This document shows positions 53,163 to 61,537 of a stretch of 64,000 nt of DNA, piece by piece. The position numbers were made by a program, and so were the translations under genes. Numbering within the stretch: the stretch's first letter is position 1; every line of letters begins with the position of its first letter. Location of the stretch: contig NZ_JAAGOY010000010.1 in NCBI RefSeq assembly GCF_010500215.1, forward strand, positions 1-64,000, written 5' to 3'. The notes below the pieces were generated by a model, which ran no database searches, had not been told where the DNA came from, and was given only the letters and a program-made list of their open reading frames with translations. The DNA is from Aliiroseovarius sp. PrR006 (GTDB lineage Bacteria > Pseudomonadota > Alphaproteobacteria > Rhodobacterales > Rhodobacteraceae).

Positions 53163-55124
53163 ATGAACAGGATCAAATCGCGCCTCATACCGGCCCTGAC
53201 GGTGGCCGCCAGTATTGGTTTTGCCGCAAGCACCCCCGCTTTCACACAGAATGCCGGGGCCGTTTCGGCCTTTAAAAAGGCTATTGAAAGCGCCCGTGCC
53301 GAGGAATGGGGCACCGCCCGCAGCCAAGCCGCGCAAGGCGGTGCGTTGGCTGCTGACATCCTGGAATGGCACCGCTTGCGGCAAAGCGAAGGCAGTTTTG
53401 CCGACACCCGCGCCTTTCTGGCCCGCAATCCCGACTGGCCCGGCCTAAAGCTTCTGCGCAAACGATCCGAAGAATCAATTCCGCGCAATCACACACCGAC
53501 CGAGGTTCTGGAGTTCTTCCGCGACCAGCCGCCGCAAACCGGGCGCGGCGCGTTGCGTCTGGCCGAGGCGCTGAAGGCCACCGGCAACAGCGAAGAAGCG
53601 AAGGCGCAGATCATTCTTGGTTGGATTTCACTGTCGCTGGACGAAGACGAACACGATGCCTTTGTCTCGCGCTATGGCAACACACTGCGGTCCTATCATT
53701 GGGACCGGGCCGACATGCTGCTGTGGCGCGGCGCCACCACCGAAGCCGGGCGCATGATGCCGCTTTTGTCGTCCGGACAGCAGGCGCTGACCAAGGCCCG
53801 CATAGCGCTGCGTAAAAAGCAAAACGGCGTGGATGCGCTGATCAAAGCCGTTCCCGCCAGCCTGTCAGATGATCCGGGACTGGCCTATGAGCGCTTCCTC
53901 TGGCGCGCCTCGAAAGGGCGCAATCAGGATGCGGTGGATTTGATGTTGGAGCGGTCGACCTCGGCCCAGTCCCTTGGCGCGCCCGAGCGTTGGGGCAGTT
54001 GGCGCCGCGTCTTGGCGCGCTGGTCGATGCGCGATGGAAAGCCGAAGCAGGCCTATCGCCTGGCTACGTCGCACCACATTGCCGATGGCTCCAGCCGCAA
54101 CGACTTGGAATGGCTGGCGGGATACATCGCCTTGCGCAAGCTTAACGATCCGGCGACGGCGCTAGAGCATTTCCAGACCTTCCAGCTGGGCGTCGAGACC
54201 CCGATCAGCCTTGGCCGCGCCGGATATTGGCAGGGCCGCGCCTATGAGGCATTGGGCGACAAGATCAGCGCGCAGGCCTCCTACGAATATGGTGGCGAGT
54301 TCCAGACCAGTTTCTATGGCCTTCTGGCGGCTGAGAAGGCGGGCCTTCCGATGGATCCCCGTCTGACCGGGTCCGAACCCTTCCCCGATTTCCGGCAGGC
54401 CCGTTTCTGGGGTGGATCGGTGATGGAAGCTGCCCGTCTTCTGCAAGCCGCAGGAGAGCTTTATTGGGCCGAGCGGTTCTCGGTCCATCTGGCCGAAAGC
54501 CTGACCCGAGAAGAGATCGGGCAGCTGACTGCATGGGCGGAAAGCGTAAGCGAGCCGCACCTGCAGGTGATGATCGCCAAACAGGCCGCACGGCAGGGCC
54601 ACACCATCGCCCGCCCCTATTTCCCGACGCCCGACATCGGGCGCGGCAACCGCACCGTCCCGCGTGCCTTGGAGCTGGCCATCGCCCGGCGCGAAAGCGA
54701 GTTTGATCCCGAGGTCGTCTCGGGCGTCGGCGCGCGCGGACTGATGCAGCTGATGCCGGGCACCGCGTCTGACATGGCAAAACGGCTGGACATGCCCTAT
54801 TCCAAAGCTCGTTTGACCGAAGACCCCGCTTATAACACGCGGCTTGGCTCCGAATACCTTGCAAAACTAATCGAAGATTTCGACGGCAACCCGGTTCTGA
54901 TCTCGGTGGGTTACAACGCTGGCCCCAGACGCTCGCAAAACTGGACCGAGAGGTTCGGGAATGTGCGGTCTTCGTCGGTGGATATCATCGACTGGATCGA
55001 GCACATCCCGTTCCGTGAAACCCGCAACTATGTGATGCGCGTCACCGAAAGCCTGCCGATCTATCGCGCACGGCTGACGGGCAAGACACAACCGCTGCGC
55101 CTGTCGAAAGAGCTTAAGAAGTAG
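53163..55124 (+). CDS. slt: Soluble lytic murein transglycosylase
   Basis: A 653-residue periplasmic lytic transglycosylase. A signal peptide occupies the first 25 residues (ALTVAASIGFAASTPAFT); a long alpha-superhelical region follows; the catalytic SLT domain is C-terminal, with Glu511 in ARRESEFDPEVVSG and the conserved GARGLMQLMPGTA and ISVGYNAGPRR. It cleaves peptidoglycan to anhydromuropeptides. It overlaps the convergent DMT transporter by 11 nt. A TTG two codons upstream is a minor start alternative. Confidence 0.93.
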   Translation: MNRIKSRLIPALTVAASIGFAASTPAFTQNAGAVSAFKKAIESARAEEWGTARSQAAQGGALAADILEWHRLRQSEGSFADTRAFLARNPDWPGLKLLRKRSEESIPRNHTPTEVLEFFRDQPPQTGRGALRLAEALKATGNSEEAKAQIILGWISLSLDEDEHDAFVSRYGNTLRSYHWDRADMLLWRGATTEAGRMMPLLSSGQQALTKARIALRKKQNGVDALIKAVPASLSDDPGLAYERFLWRASKGRNQDAVDLMLERSTSAQSLGAPERWGSWRRVLARWSMRDGKPKQAYRLATSHHIADGSSRNDLEWLAGYIALRKLNDPATALEHFQTFQLGVETPISLGRAGYWQGRAYEALGDKISAQASYEYGGEFQTSFYGLLAAEKAGLPMDPRLTGSEPFPDFRQARFWGGSVMEAARLLQAAGELYWAERFSVHLAESLTREEIGQLTAWAESVSEPHLQVMIAKQAARQGHTIARPYFPTPDIGRGNRTVPRALELAIARRESEFDPEVVSGVGARGLMQLMPGTASDMAKRLDMPYSKARLTEDPAYNTRLGSEYLAKLIEDFDGNPVLISVGYNAGPRRSQNWTERFGNVRSSSVDIIDWIEHIPFRETRNYVMRVTESLPIYRARLTGKTQPLRLSKELKK

Positions 55125-55977
55125 AGCGTCGGCTGCGGATCAGGGTGAAAATGCCCGCCGACACAACGATTACCGCGCCGATGACGACATTGGTGTGCAA
55201 GGTCTCGTTAAAGACCAAGACGCCGATGAAGCTGACGAAGACCAGTTGCAGATAGGCGAAGGGCTGGACGGTGCTGGCTTCGGCGAATTCATAGCATTTG
55301 ATCAGCAGCCAATGGCCCAGCACGCCAGTGCAGCACAGAAGCGCCATCCACGCCCAATCGCCTTGTGACATAGGCTGCCAGAACCAGATGCCTATTGCGG
55401 TCATCACCACCGCGCCGATGACGCCGGTCCAGAAAAAGCTGGTCTGCGTGCTGTCCGTCTTGGCCGCCAACCGTGTCATCAAGCCATAGACGGCAAACAT
55501 CGCAGCCCCCAGCAGCGGAATGATTGCGTAAGGCGAAAAAACGCCCGAGCCCGGCTGTAGAATGATCAGGATACCGATGAAACCAACCCCAATAGCCGCC
55601 CAACGACGCCACCCCACATGCTCGCCCAGAACACGGCCAGACAGTGCTGCAACCATCAGCGGGTAAACGGCGAAAATTGCGTGGCTTTCCACCAGCCCCA
55701 GCAGTGTGAAGGACAGAACGGTCACACAGATCTCCAGCGCCAGCAGCGCCCCACGTGAGATTTGCAGCCAGAGGCGGGCGGGACGCAGCGCCTGAGACAA
55801 AGCATTGTTGCGATGTGTGATCCAGATAACGAAGGCCGCGAAGAACCAATAGCGGATCATCACCACCATCCAGACGTTGTATTCGCCGCCCAAATGGCGC
55901 GAGATCCCGTCCTGCATCGCGAAGACGAAGGTGGTGGCCACCATCAGCCAGATGCCGATTTGATTGTTGCGCTCCAT
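55114..55977 (-). CDS. DMT/EamA family transporter
   Basis: A 287-residue membrane protein with about ten helices in two EamA repeats (first: IGIWLMVATTFVFAMQDGISRHLG; second from about residue 146: YAIIPLLGAAMFAVYGLMTRLAAKT). Such proteins export metabolites or drugs; the substrate is not inferable. It ends convergently inside slt and begins 9 nt after the mnmD stop, so the two may be co-transcribed. Confidence 0.88.
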   Translation of the reverse strand: MERNNQIGIWLMVATTFVFAMQDGISRHLGGEYNVWMVVMIRYWFFAAFVIWITHRNNALSQALRPARLWLQISRGALLALEICVTVLSFTLLGLVESHAIFAVYPLMVAALSGRVLGEHVGWRRWAAIGVGFIGILIILQPGSGVFSPYAIIPLLGAAMFAVYGLMTRLAAKTDSTQTSFFWTGVIGAVVMTAIGIWFWQPMSQGDWAWMALLCCTGVLGHWLLIKCYEFAEASTVQPFAYLQLVFVSFIGVLVFNETLHTNVVIGAVIVVSAGIFTLIRSRRSTS

Positions 55978-55986
55978 TGCGTCCCC

Positions 55987-56676
55987 TTAAGGTCGCAAAA
56001 TTCCGCGGCTCATATGCCGCTTGCGCCCGTATCCGGGAACACGTTCCACGTCGAATCCCGCCGCGTCTAGGGCGCGACGGACAAAACCTGCGGCGGTATA
56101 TGTCGCAAACGTGCCATTTGGCGCGGTGTGGGTTCCGACTTCGCCCATCAGCGCCTCGCCCCACAGCTCGGGGTTCTTGGCGGGCGAGAACCCGTCGAGG
56201 AACCACGCATCCGATTTGCCGTCCCATGTGGCGAGGGTTTCGCGGGCATCGCCCTCGATCACCTCGACGGCGAACCCGTCCAGATCAAACCGACGTGCAC
56301 CTTCGGCCCATGCCGACAGGAAAGGACCTGCGACCGCGTGCGCCTCGGGGAAAGCGCGCAGGGCGCGGTCAATGTCGACCGCTTCCATCGGGAAAGCCTC
56401 GAAGGACGTGAACCCAGCCCCCTCGGGCGACCCCGCCGCAAGCCACGCGATGAACGCCGCCAGCATGTTCAACCCGGTGCCAAAGCCCAGCTCGGCAATC
56501 TGGAAACCGGGGCGAAACCGCGCTGCCAATTCATTGCCGTCGATGAAGACATGCCGCGTTTCGGCCAGTCCATCTTCCAGCGAGAAATAGGGGTCGTCAA
56601 ACTGCTCGGCCACCGGCACGCCGCTGTCTTTCCACGTGATACTCGCCGTGGTGGTCGTTGTCTGGCGCTTTGTCAT
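55987..56676 (-). CDS. mnmD: tRNA (mnm5s2U34)-methyltransferase MnmD
   Basis: A 229-residue methyltransferase homologous to the N-terminal half of E. coli MnmC. DPYFSLEDGLAETRHVFIDGNELAARF, ELGFGTGLNMLAAF (SAM site) and DAWFLDGFSPAKNPELW are family hallmarks. It methylates nm5s2U to mnm5s2U at the tRNA wobble base. The divergent FAD oxidoreductase 55 nt away corresponds to the other half of MnmC. Confidence 0.92.
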   Translation of the reverse strand: MTKRQTTTTTASITWKDSGVPVAEQFDDPYFSLEDGLAETRHVFIDGNELAARFRPGFQIAELGFGTGLNMLAAFIAWLAAGSPEGAGFTSFEAFPMEAVDIDRALRAFPEAHAVAGPFLSAWAEGARRFDLDGFAVEVIEGDARETLATWDGKSDAWFLDGFSPAKNPELWGEALMGEVGTHTAPNGTFATYTAAGFVRRALDAAGFDVERVPGYGRKRHMSRGILRP

Positions 56677-56731
56677 GATCTGCCCTAGAACGCTGATGAA
56701 ACCCGCGCGACCATGAAGAAGGAACGGCCCA

Positions 56732-57772
56732 ATGGCAATCGCTGATGTGACAGTTTACGGCGCGGGGATCTTTGGCCTGTCGGTCGCGTGGAGCTGCGCC
56801 AAGCGGGGCGCAAAGGTGCGGGTAATTGACCCGAACGGGCCGGGCGCGGGATCATCCGGCGGTCTGGTCGGTGCGCTGGCCCCGCATGTGCCTGAGCGCT
56901 GGAACGCGAAGAAAGCCTTTCAATTCGACAGCCTGATCATGGCGGAAGCGTACTGGGCCGAGGTCGAGGTGGTGTCTGGCAAATCCCCCGGCTATGCGCG
57001 GTCTGGCCGGTTGCAACCCATCGCGGACGACCGCCTGTTGGACCTCGCCAAAACCCGCGCGGTCGAGGCCGAAACCCTGTGGCAGGGGAAAGCGGTCTGG
57101 CAAGTCCGCCCGACCTCGGACTTCCCGGATTGGGCGCCAATCAGCCCGACAGGGTTCCTGATCTACGACACGCTGACCGCCCGGATGAGCCCCCGCCGCG
57201 CAGGCGCCGCCTTGGTCGCTGCGATCCAAGCCAAGGGCGGCGAAATCGTGACCGACGGCCCCTCGGAAGGGACCGAAGTCTGGGCGACCGGCTGGCAGGG
57301 CATGGTGAAACTGTCCGAGGAATTGGGCAAACCTGTCGGCAACGGCGTCAAAGGCCAAAGCGCGCTTCTGGATTACGACGCGCGCGAGATGCCGCAGCTT
57401 TTCGCAGATGCGGTGCACATCATCCCACACGCGGACGGTACCGTCGCAATCGGATCGACCAGCGAACGTGAATTTGACGATCCCTCTAGCTGCGACGAGG
57501 CCTTGGACGAAGTCATCGCCCGCGCCCGCGCCGCCTGTCCGGCCCTTGCAAATGCACCCGTAATCGAACGCTGGGCTGGCGTCCGCCCCCGCGCCAAATC
57601 CCGCGCGCCGATGCTGGGCGAATACCCCGGACGCCCCGGTGCCTTCATCGCCAATGGCGGCTTCAAAATCGGCTTCGGCGTGGGCCCGCGCGTAGGCGAG
57701 TTGATGGCGGATCTAGTACTGGAAGGACGTGACGACATCCCCGAAGATTTCCGGGTCGAGGCGAGCCTGTAG
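56732..57772 (+). CDS. FAD-dependent oxidoreductase, probable separate MnmC oxidoreductase half
   Basis: A 346-residue DadA/MnmC-C type flavoprotein. The FAD motif is VYGAGIFGLSVAWSCAKRGA; GPGAGSSGGLVGALAPH follows; SREFDDPSS-like and ERWAGVRPRAKSRAPMLG are near the C terminus. MnmC-type enzymes oxidise cmnm5s2U34 in tRNA. The divergent mnmD supports this, but glycine or amino-acid oxidases are similar, so the function is an inference. Confidence 0.82.
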   Translation: MAIADVTVYGAGIFGLSVAWSCAKRGAKVRVIDPNGPGAGSSGGLVGALAPHVPERWNAKKAFQFDSLIMAEAYWAEVEVVSGKSPGYARSGRLQPIADDRLLDLAKTRAVEAETLWQGKAVWQVRPTSDFPDWAPISPTGFLIYDTLTARMSPRRAGAALVAAIQAKGGEIVTDGPSEGTEVWATGWQGMVKLSEELGKPVGNGVKGQSALLDYDAREMPQLFADAVHIIPHADGTVAIGSTSEREFDDPSSCDEALDEVIARARAACPALANAPVIERWAGVRPRAKSRAPMLGEYPGRPGAFIANGGFKIGFGVGPRVGELMADLVLEGRDDIPEDFRVEASL

Positions 57773-57786
57773 CGAGGAGAAGTTCG

Positions 57787-58191
57787 ATGATCCCAACACT
57801 GAGCGCACTGGATCACCTTGTGTTGACGGTGGCGGACATCGACCGCACCGCCCAATTCTATTCGGATGTTCTGGGCATGTCGGCCAAACAGTTCGAGGCA
57901 ACAGACGGTTCAATGCGCTGGGCGCTGAGCTACGGCGATCAGAAGATCAACCTGCACCAAGTAGGGAAAGAGTTCGACCCGAAGGCCTACTGCCCAGCGG
58001 CGGGCAGCGCCGACCTGTGTTTTCTGACCGAACATCCACTCGCTTCGTGGCAAGATCATCTTGCCATGCAGGGTGTGACAATCATAGACGGTCCCATCCA
58101 CCGCAGCGGCGCACAGTTTCCAATTACGTCGATCTACATCCGCGATCCCGATGGCAACCTGATCGAAATCGCCCAGAAGCGTCAGGACTGA
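57787..58191 (+). CDS. VOC family protein (glyoxalase/bleomycin-resistance fold)
   Basis: A 134-residue single-domain VOC protein: LSALDHLVLTVADIDRTAQFYSDVLGM supplies the first metal His, and ITSIYIRDPDGNLIEIA the last Glu. Members include dioxygenases, epimerases and resistance proteins; no specific substrate is evident. It follows the FAD oxidoreductase by 14 nt and overlaps the convergent FMN reductase by 10 nt. Confidence 0.9.
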   Translation: MIPTLSALDHLVLTVADIDRTAQFYSDVLGMSAKQFEATDGSMRWALSYGDQKINLHQVGKEFDPKAYCPAAGSADLCFLTEHPLASWQDHLAMQGVTIIDGPIHRSGAQFPITSIYIRDPDGNLIEIAQKRQD

Positions 58192-58727
58192 TCGACAGCC
58201 GCGCGCAGCTTCTCCATCAGTTTTCCAAGATTGGCCTTGTAGCGCTCATTCGTCAAAACACCATCCGCATCGAACTCTTTTGAACTGCCTGCCACGGCGA
58301 TCTCGGTCCCGATCACTAGCTTCGGCTGAAACGGCACCATTGCTGCCACCAACGACGCCTGCGCCCGCTCTCCGCCCGCGCGACCACCAGCGGCAGACAT
58401 AACGGCAACAGGCTTTCCCTGCCAAGGATGAGGCTTCACCCGGCTGACCCAATCCAGCGCGTTCTTCAAAACGCCGGTCAGCATCTTGTTATACTCTGGG
58501 GTCGAAATGATCACCGCATCCGCCGCTGCAATCTGTGCCGCCAATTTTGCAACGCCCTCGGGGATCCCCTCGGCATCCTCAAGGTCACCATCGTAAAGCG
58601 GCAGGTTCAAATCTGCCTCGATATACTCTGCGTCGCCATAAAGCCGCGCAGCATTTCGCAGCAGGAACCGGTTCGTTGCGTCTTTACGCAGGGAACCGGA
58701 CATGCCAAGCAATTGGTGTTTGGACAA
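58182..58727 (-). CDS. NADPH-dependent FMN reductase
   Basis: A 181-residue flavodoxin-fold reductase. LLGMSGSLRKDATNRFLL is the phosphate-binding FMN loop, and ADAVIISTPEYNKMLTGVLKNALDWVSR the second signature, followed by AVMSAAGGRAGG. The family reduces FMN or quinones with NADPH. A TTG at 58727 with AAGGAGG 5 nt upstream is the best start; the frame extends upstream to 58772 without homology. It is divergent from the TPP enzyme gene. Confidence 0.88.
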   Translation of the reverse strand: MSKHQLLGMSGSLRKDATNRFLLRNAARLYGDAEYIEADLNLPLYDGDLEDAEGIPEGVAKLAAQIAAADAVIISTPEYNKMLTGVLKNALDWVSRVKPHPWQGKPVAVMSAAGGRAGGERAQASLVAAMVPFQPKLVIGTEIAVAGSSKEFDADGVLTNERYKANLGKLMEKLRAAVDQS

Positions 58728-58801
58728 TGAAGCCTCCTTGTTCGCGTCCCAAGGATGTGGGGCGCGCGACATAAGAGGTCAAGATAAGACGAGACTTACC
58801 C

Positions 58802-60457
58802 ATGCGCCACGGCGGACAAATCCTGGTCGATCACCTGAAAACCGAAGGCGTAAGCCGCGTCTTTTCCGTGCCCGGCGAAAGCTTTCTGGCAGCCCTAGAT
58901 GGGCTTTATGACAGCGGGATCGAGAACGTGGTCTGCCGTCAGGAAGGTGGCGCTGCGATGATGGCCGAGGCACATGGCAAGCTGACCGGCGCGCCGGGTG
59001 TGCTATTCGTAACACGCGGGCCGGGGGCGACGAATGCCTCGGCCGGTATTCACGTCGCGATGCAGGATGCGACACCACTGGTGGTTTTCGTCGGTCAGAT
59101 CGCGCGTGGTCACCGGGATCGCGGCGCGTTTCAGGAAGTCGACTATCGCGCCTTTTTCGGCCCGCTTGCCAAATGGTCCTGCGAGGTCGACCAGACCGAG
59201 CGCCTGCCGGAATACCTCGCCCGCGCCTTCCATGTGGCCCGCACCGGACGCCCCGGCCCCGTCGTGATCGCCTTGCCCGAAGATATGCTGAGCGACATGG
59301 CCGATGTGCCGGATCGCCCGGCAGTGCCCGCAACGCAAGGCAACGTCTCCAGCGCGGACGCGGGTGCGATGCTGTCCACGATCGGGGCCTCCGCGCGTCC
59401 GCTTTTGATCGCGGGCGGCCCAGGGTGGACGGCAGATGCAGGCGCTGCACTGATGGATTTCGCCGCCACAAACGACCTGCCCGTCGCGACGGCCTTCCGC
59501 CGTCAGGACTATGTGGACAACCGCCACCCGAACTATGTCGGAGACCTTGGCCTTGGCATCAACCCGGCGCTGAAGGCCATGTTCGACGAAGCCGACACGC
59601 TGGTCGTTCTGGGTAGCCGTCTGGGCGATATCGTCACCGGCAGCTACGAGATGCTGGACCCGATGCAGACCGGCAAGCGCATCGTGCATGTCTATCCCTG
59701 TGCCGAAGAGTTGGGCCGCGTCTATCACGCCGATCAGACCGTGCTGGCCACCGGCCCCGCAGCGGTTGAGGCGCTGAGCGCACAGCCCACGCTGAGCGCC
59801 ACGCCGTGGGCCGAGTGGATGCAACAGGGCCGCGCGGCCTATGACGCATTCCAAACCCCGGTCGAAACCCCCGGTCCCGTCAAGCTGGAACGCATCATGC
59901 ACTGGCTGTCAGACACGCTGCCTAACGACACCATCATGACCAACGGAGCCGGGAACTACGCCACATGGCTGCACCGTTACTTCCGCTTCAAGGAATACGG
60001 CACACAGCTGGCCCCGACCTCGGGCTCGATGGGCTATGGCTTCCCGGCCGCAGTAGCCGCCAGCCTGCAACATCCTGACCGCACCGTCATTGCATGGCTT
60101 GGGGATGGTGAGTTTCAGATGACCCTAAACGAGATGTCGACCGCCGTGCAGCACGGCGCGAAACCCATTGCGATCATCGTGAACAACGGGCGCTATGGGA
60201 CCATCCGGATGCACCAAGAACGCACCTATCCGGCGCGCGTCTCGGGCACTGATATGGCGAACCCCGATTTCGCGGATCTGGCCCGCGCCTATGGAGGCCA
60301 CGGCGAAACCGTCACCAGGGATGAGGATTTCGAGGCAGCCTTCCGCCGCGCCGAAGCATCCGGAAAATTGGCCGTGATTGAGTTGGTGGTAGACCAGCAG
60401 GTCGCCACGCCGGGGCTGACGCTGGATCAGTTGCGCGCGCAGGGCGAGGCGGGGTAA
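58802..60457 (+). CDS. Thiamine pyrophosphate enzyme, acetolactate-synthase-like
   Basis: A 551-residue ThDP enzyme with the PYR domain first (VFSVPGESFLAALDG, RQEGGAAMMAEAHGKLTG with the activating Glu), a central domain, and the PP domain (WLGDGEFQMTLNEMSTAVQ ... VNNGRYGTIRMHQE) that binds Mg-ThDP. It resembles acetolactate synthase large subunits but has no small subunit gene beside it. Benzoylformate decarboxylase or other 2-oxo acid lyases are possible. Substrate open. Confidence 0.88.
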   Translation: MRHGGQILVDHLKTEGVSRVFSVPGESFLAALDGLYDSGIENVVCRQEGGAAMMAEAHGKLTGAPGVLFVTRGPGATNASAGIHVAMQDATPLVVFVGQIARGHRDRGAFQEVDYRAFFGPLAKWSCEVDQTERLPEYLARAFHVARTGRPGPVVIALPEDMLSDMADVPDRPAVPATQGNVSSADAGAMLSTIGASARPLLIAGGPGWTADAGAALMDFAATNDLPVATAFRRQDYVDNRHPNYVGDLGLGINPALKAMFDEADTLVVLGSRLGDIVTGSYEMLDPMQTGKRIVHVYPCAEELGRVYHADQTVLATGPAAVEALSAQPTLSATPWAEWMQQGRAAYDAFQTPVETPGPVKLERIMHWLSDTLPNDTIMTNGAGNYATWLHRYFRFKEYGTQLAPTSGSMGYGFPAAVAASLQHPDRTVIAWLGDGEFQMTLNEMSTAVQHGAKPIAIIVNNGRYGTIRMHQERTYPARVSGTDMANPDFADLARAYGGHGETVTRDEDFEAAFRRAEASGKLAVIELVVDQQVATPGLTLDQLRAQGEAG

Positions 60458-60480
60458 CCACCGCGCCCTGTCGCTAAGGA

Positions 60481-60792
60481 TCAGCCTTTCGGCATCTCCA
60501 TCAGCTCGGCTAGATGGATCGTGCCCATCTGGATGAAGCTGTTTTCGCTGGCAATCGCCAAGGCCGTGTCCGCATCCGGTGCGTTGATCACACAAAACCC
60601 CATCATTGGCTGCTTGAACCCTTCGCGGTGGCCATCGCCATCCACGGTCCATTGCGCCTTGAACGGTGTCTCGGGCATTTCGAACACATCCGCGTATTTG
60701 GCAATCCATGCCTTATACGCAGCCTGCATTTCGGCCTTCTTGTCGTCCGGCACATCCGTCGGCTCGTGATAGGCCATGTAGAATTTCGGCAT
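60481..60792 (-). CDS. Small YciI/DGPF-like protein
   Basis: A 103-residue protein with a ferredoxin-like alpha/beta pattern: PKFYMAYHEPTDVPDDKKAEM, AQWTVDGDGH, then GFCVINAPDADTALAIASENSF. The end ALAIASENSF-x-HLAELMEM is the YCII/DGPF-type pattern in which an alpha helix carries Ala-rich residues. No catalytic activity is established. It starts 23 nt after the cobO stop and could be co-transcribed. Confidence 0.7.
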   Translation of the reverse strand: MPKFYMAYHEPTDVPDDKKAEMQAAYKAWIAKYADVFEMPETPFKAQWTVDGDGHREGFKQPMMGFCVINAPDADTALAIASENSFIQMGTIHLAELMEMPKG

Positions 60793-60815
60793 CGGTTCTC
60801 CTCCCGTTAACGGGA

Positions 60816-61424
60816 TCAGTATTCGACCCCAATCTGCGCCTTGATGCCCGACCGGAACGGGTGCTTTACCAACTCCATCTCGGTCACCAGATCGGCAATC
60901 TCGATCAGATCGTCCGAGGCATTGCGCCCAGTCAAAACCACATGTGTCATCTCGGGCTTTTCTTCGACCAGAAACTGCACGACCTCGTTGATGTCGACAT
61001 AGTCATAGCGAATGGCGATGTTGATCTCGTCCAGCAGTACCATCTTGTTCGACGGGTCGCGGATCAGCTCTTTGGATTTCTCCCACGCGGCCTGTGCCAT
61101 TTCGATATCGCGGGTGCGGTCTTGGGTCTCCCACGTGAAGCCCTCGCCCATCGTGTAGAACTCGCAAGTATCGCTGAACTTGGCGTTGATCAGATCACGC
61201 TCGCCGCAATCCATGCCGCCCTTGATGAACTGCACCACGGCGCATTTCATATCGGCTGCAATACAGCGAAAAATCATCCCAAACGCGGCCGAGCTTTTGC
61301 CCTTGCCCTTGCCCGTATGCACGATAATCAGACCCTTCTTGTCGGTCTTCGTCGCCATGATCTTGTCACGGGCGGCTTTCTTCTTTGCCATCTTTGTGGC
61401 GTGGCGATCGGGATCTACGGTCAT
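60816..61424 (-). CDS. cobO: Corrinoid adenosyltransferase (cob(I)yrinic acid a,c-diamide adenosyltransferase)
   Basis: A 202-residue CobO/BtuR-type enzyme that attaches the 5'-deoxyadenosyl group to the cobalt of corrinoids. The P-loop HTGKGKGKSSAAFG lies near residue 34, VLLDEINIAIRYDYVD is the Walker B block, and VVLTGRNASDDLIEIAD and GIKAQIGVEY close the sequence. ATG 61424 has GAGG 6 nt upstream and is preferred over a frame start at 61466. It belongs to the cobN-side cobalamin cluster. Confidence 0.95.
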   Translation of the reverse strand: MTVDPDRHATKMAKKKAARDKIMATKTDKKGLIIVHTGKGKGKSSAAFGMIFRCIAADMKCAVVQFIKGGMDCGERDLINAKFSDTCEFYTMGEGFTWETQDRTRDIEMAQAAWEKSKELIRDPSNKMVLLDEINIAIRYDYVDINEVVQFLVEEKPEMTHVVLTGRNASDDLIEIADLVTEMELVKHPFRSGIKAQIGVEY

Positions 61425-61481
61425 TCTGGCCTCACTTCTGAATGTCAGACCAGTGTGAGAGTACATGGCCCCAGATGCAAG

Positions 61482-61520
61482 TGCGGGCGCCCCGAAAATC
61501 AGGACGCCCGCATATTTTGG
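61482..61520. terminator. Hairpin between the TsoY-like gene and cobO
   Basis: TGCGGGCG (61482-61489) pairs with CGCCCGCA (61505-61512) around a partly self-complementary loop. The T-rich run (ATATTTT) lies on the plus-strand side. On the minus strand, where both flanking genes are read, there is no good U tract, so termination is uncertain and an attenuating or RNA-stabilising role is possible. Confidence 0.5.
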
Positions 61521-61537
61521 CCACCGTGAGTGGCGTG

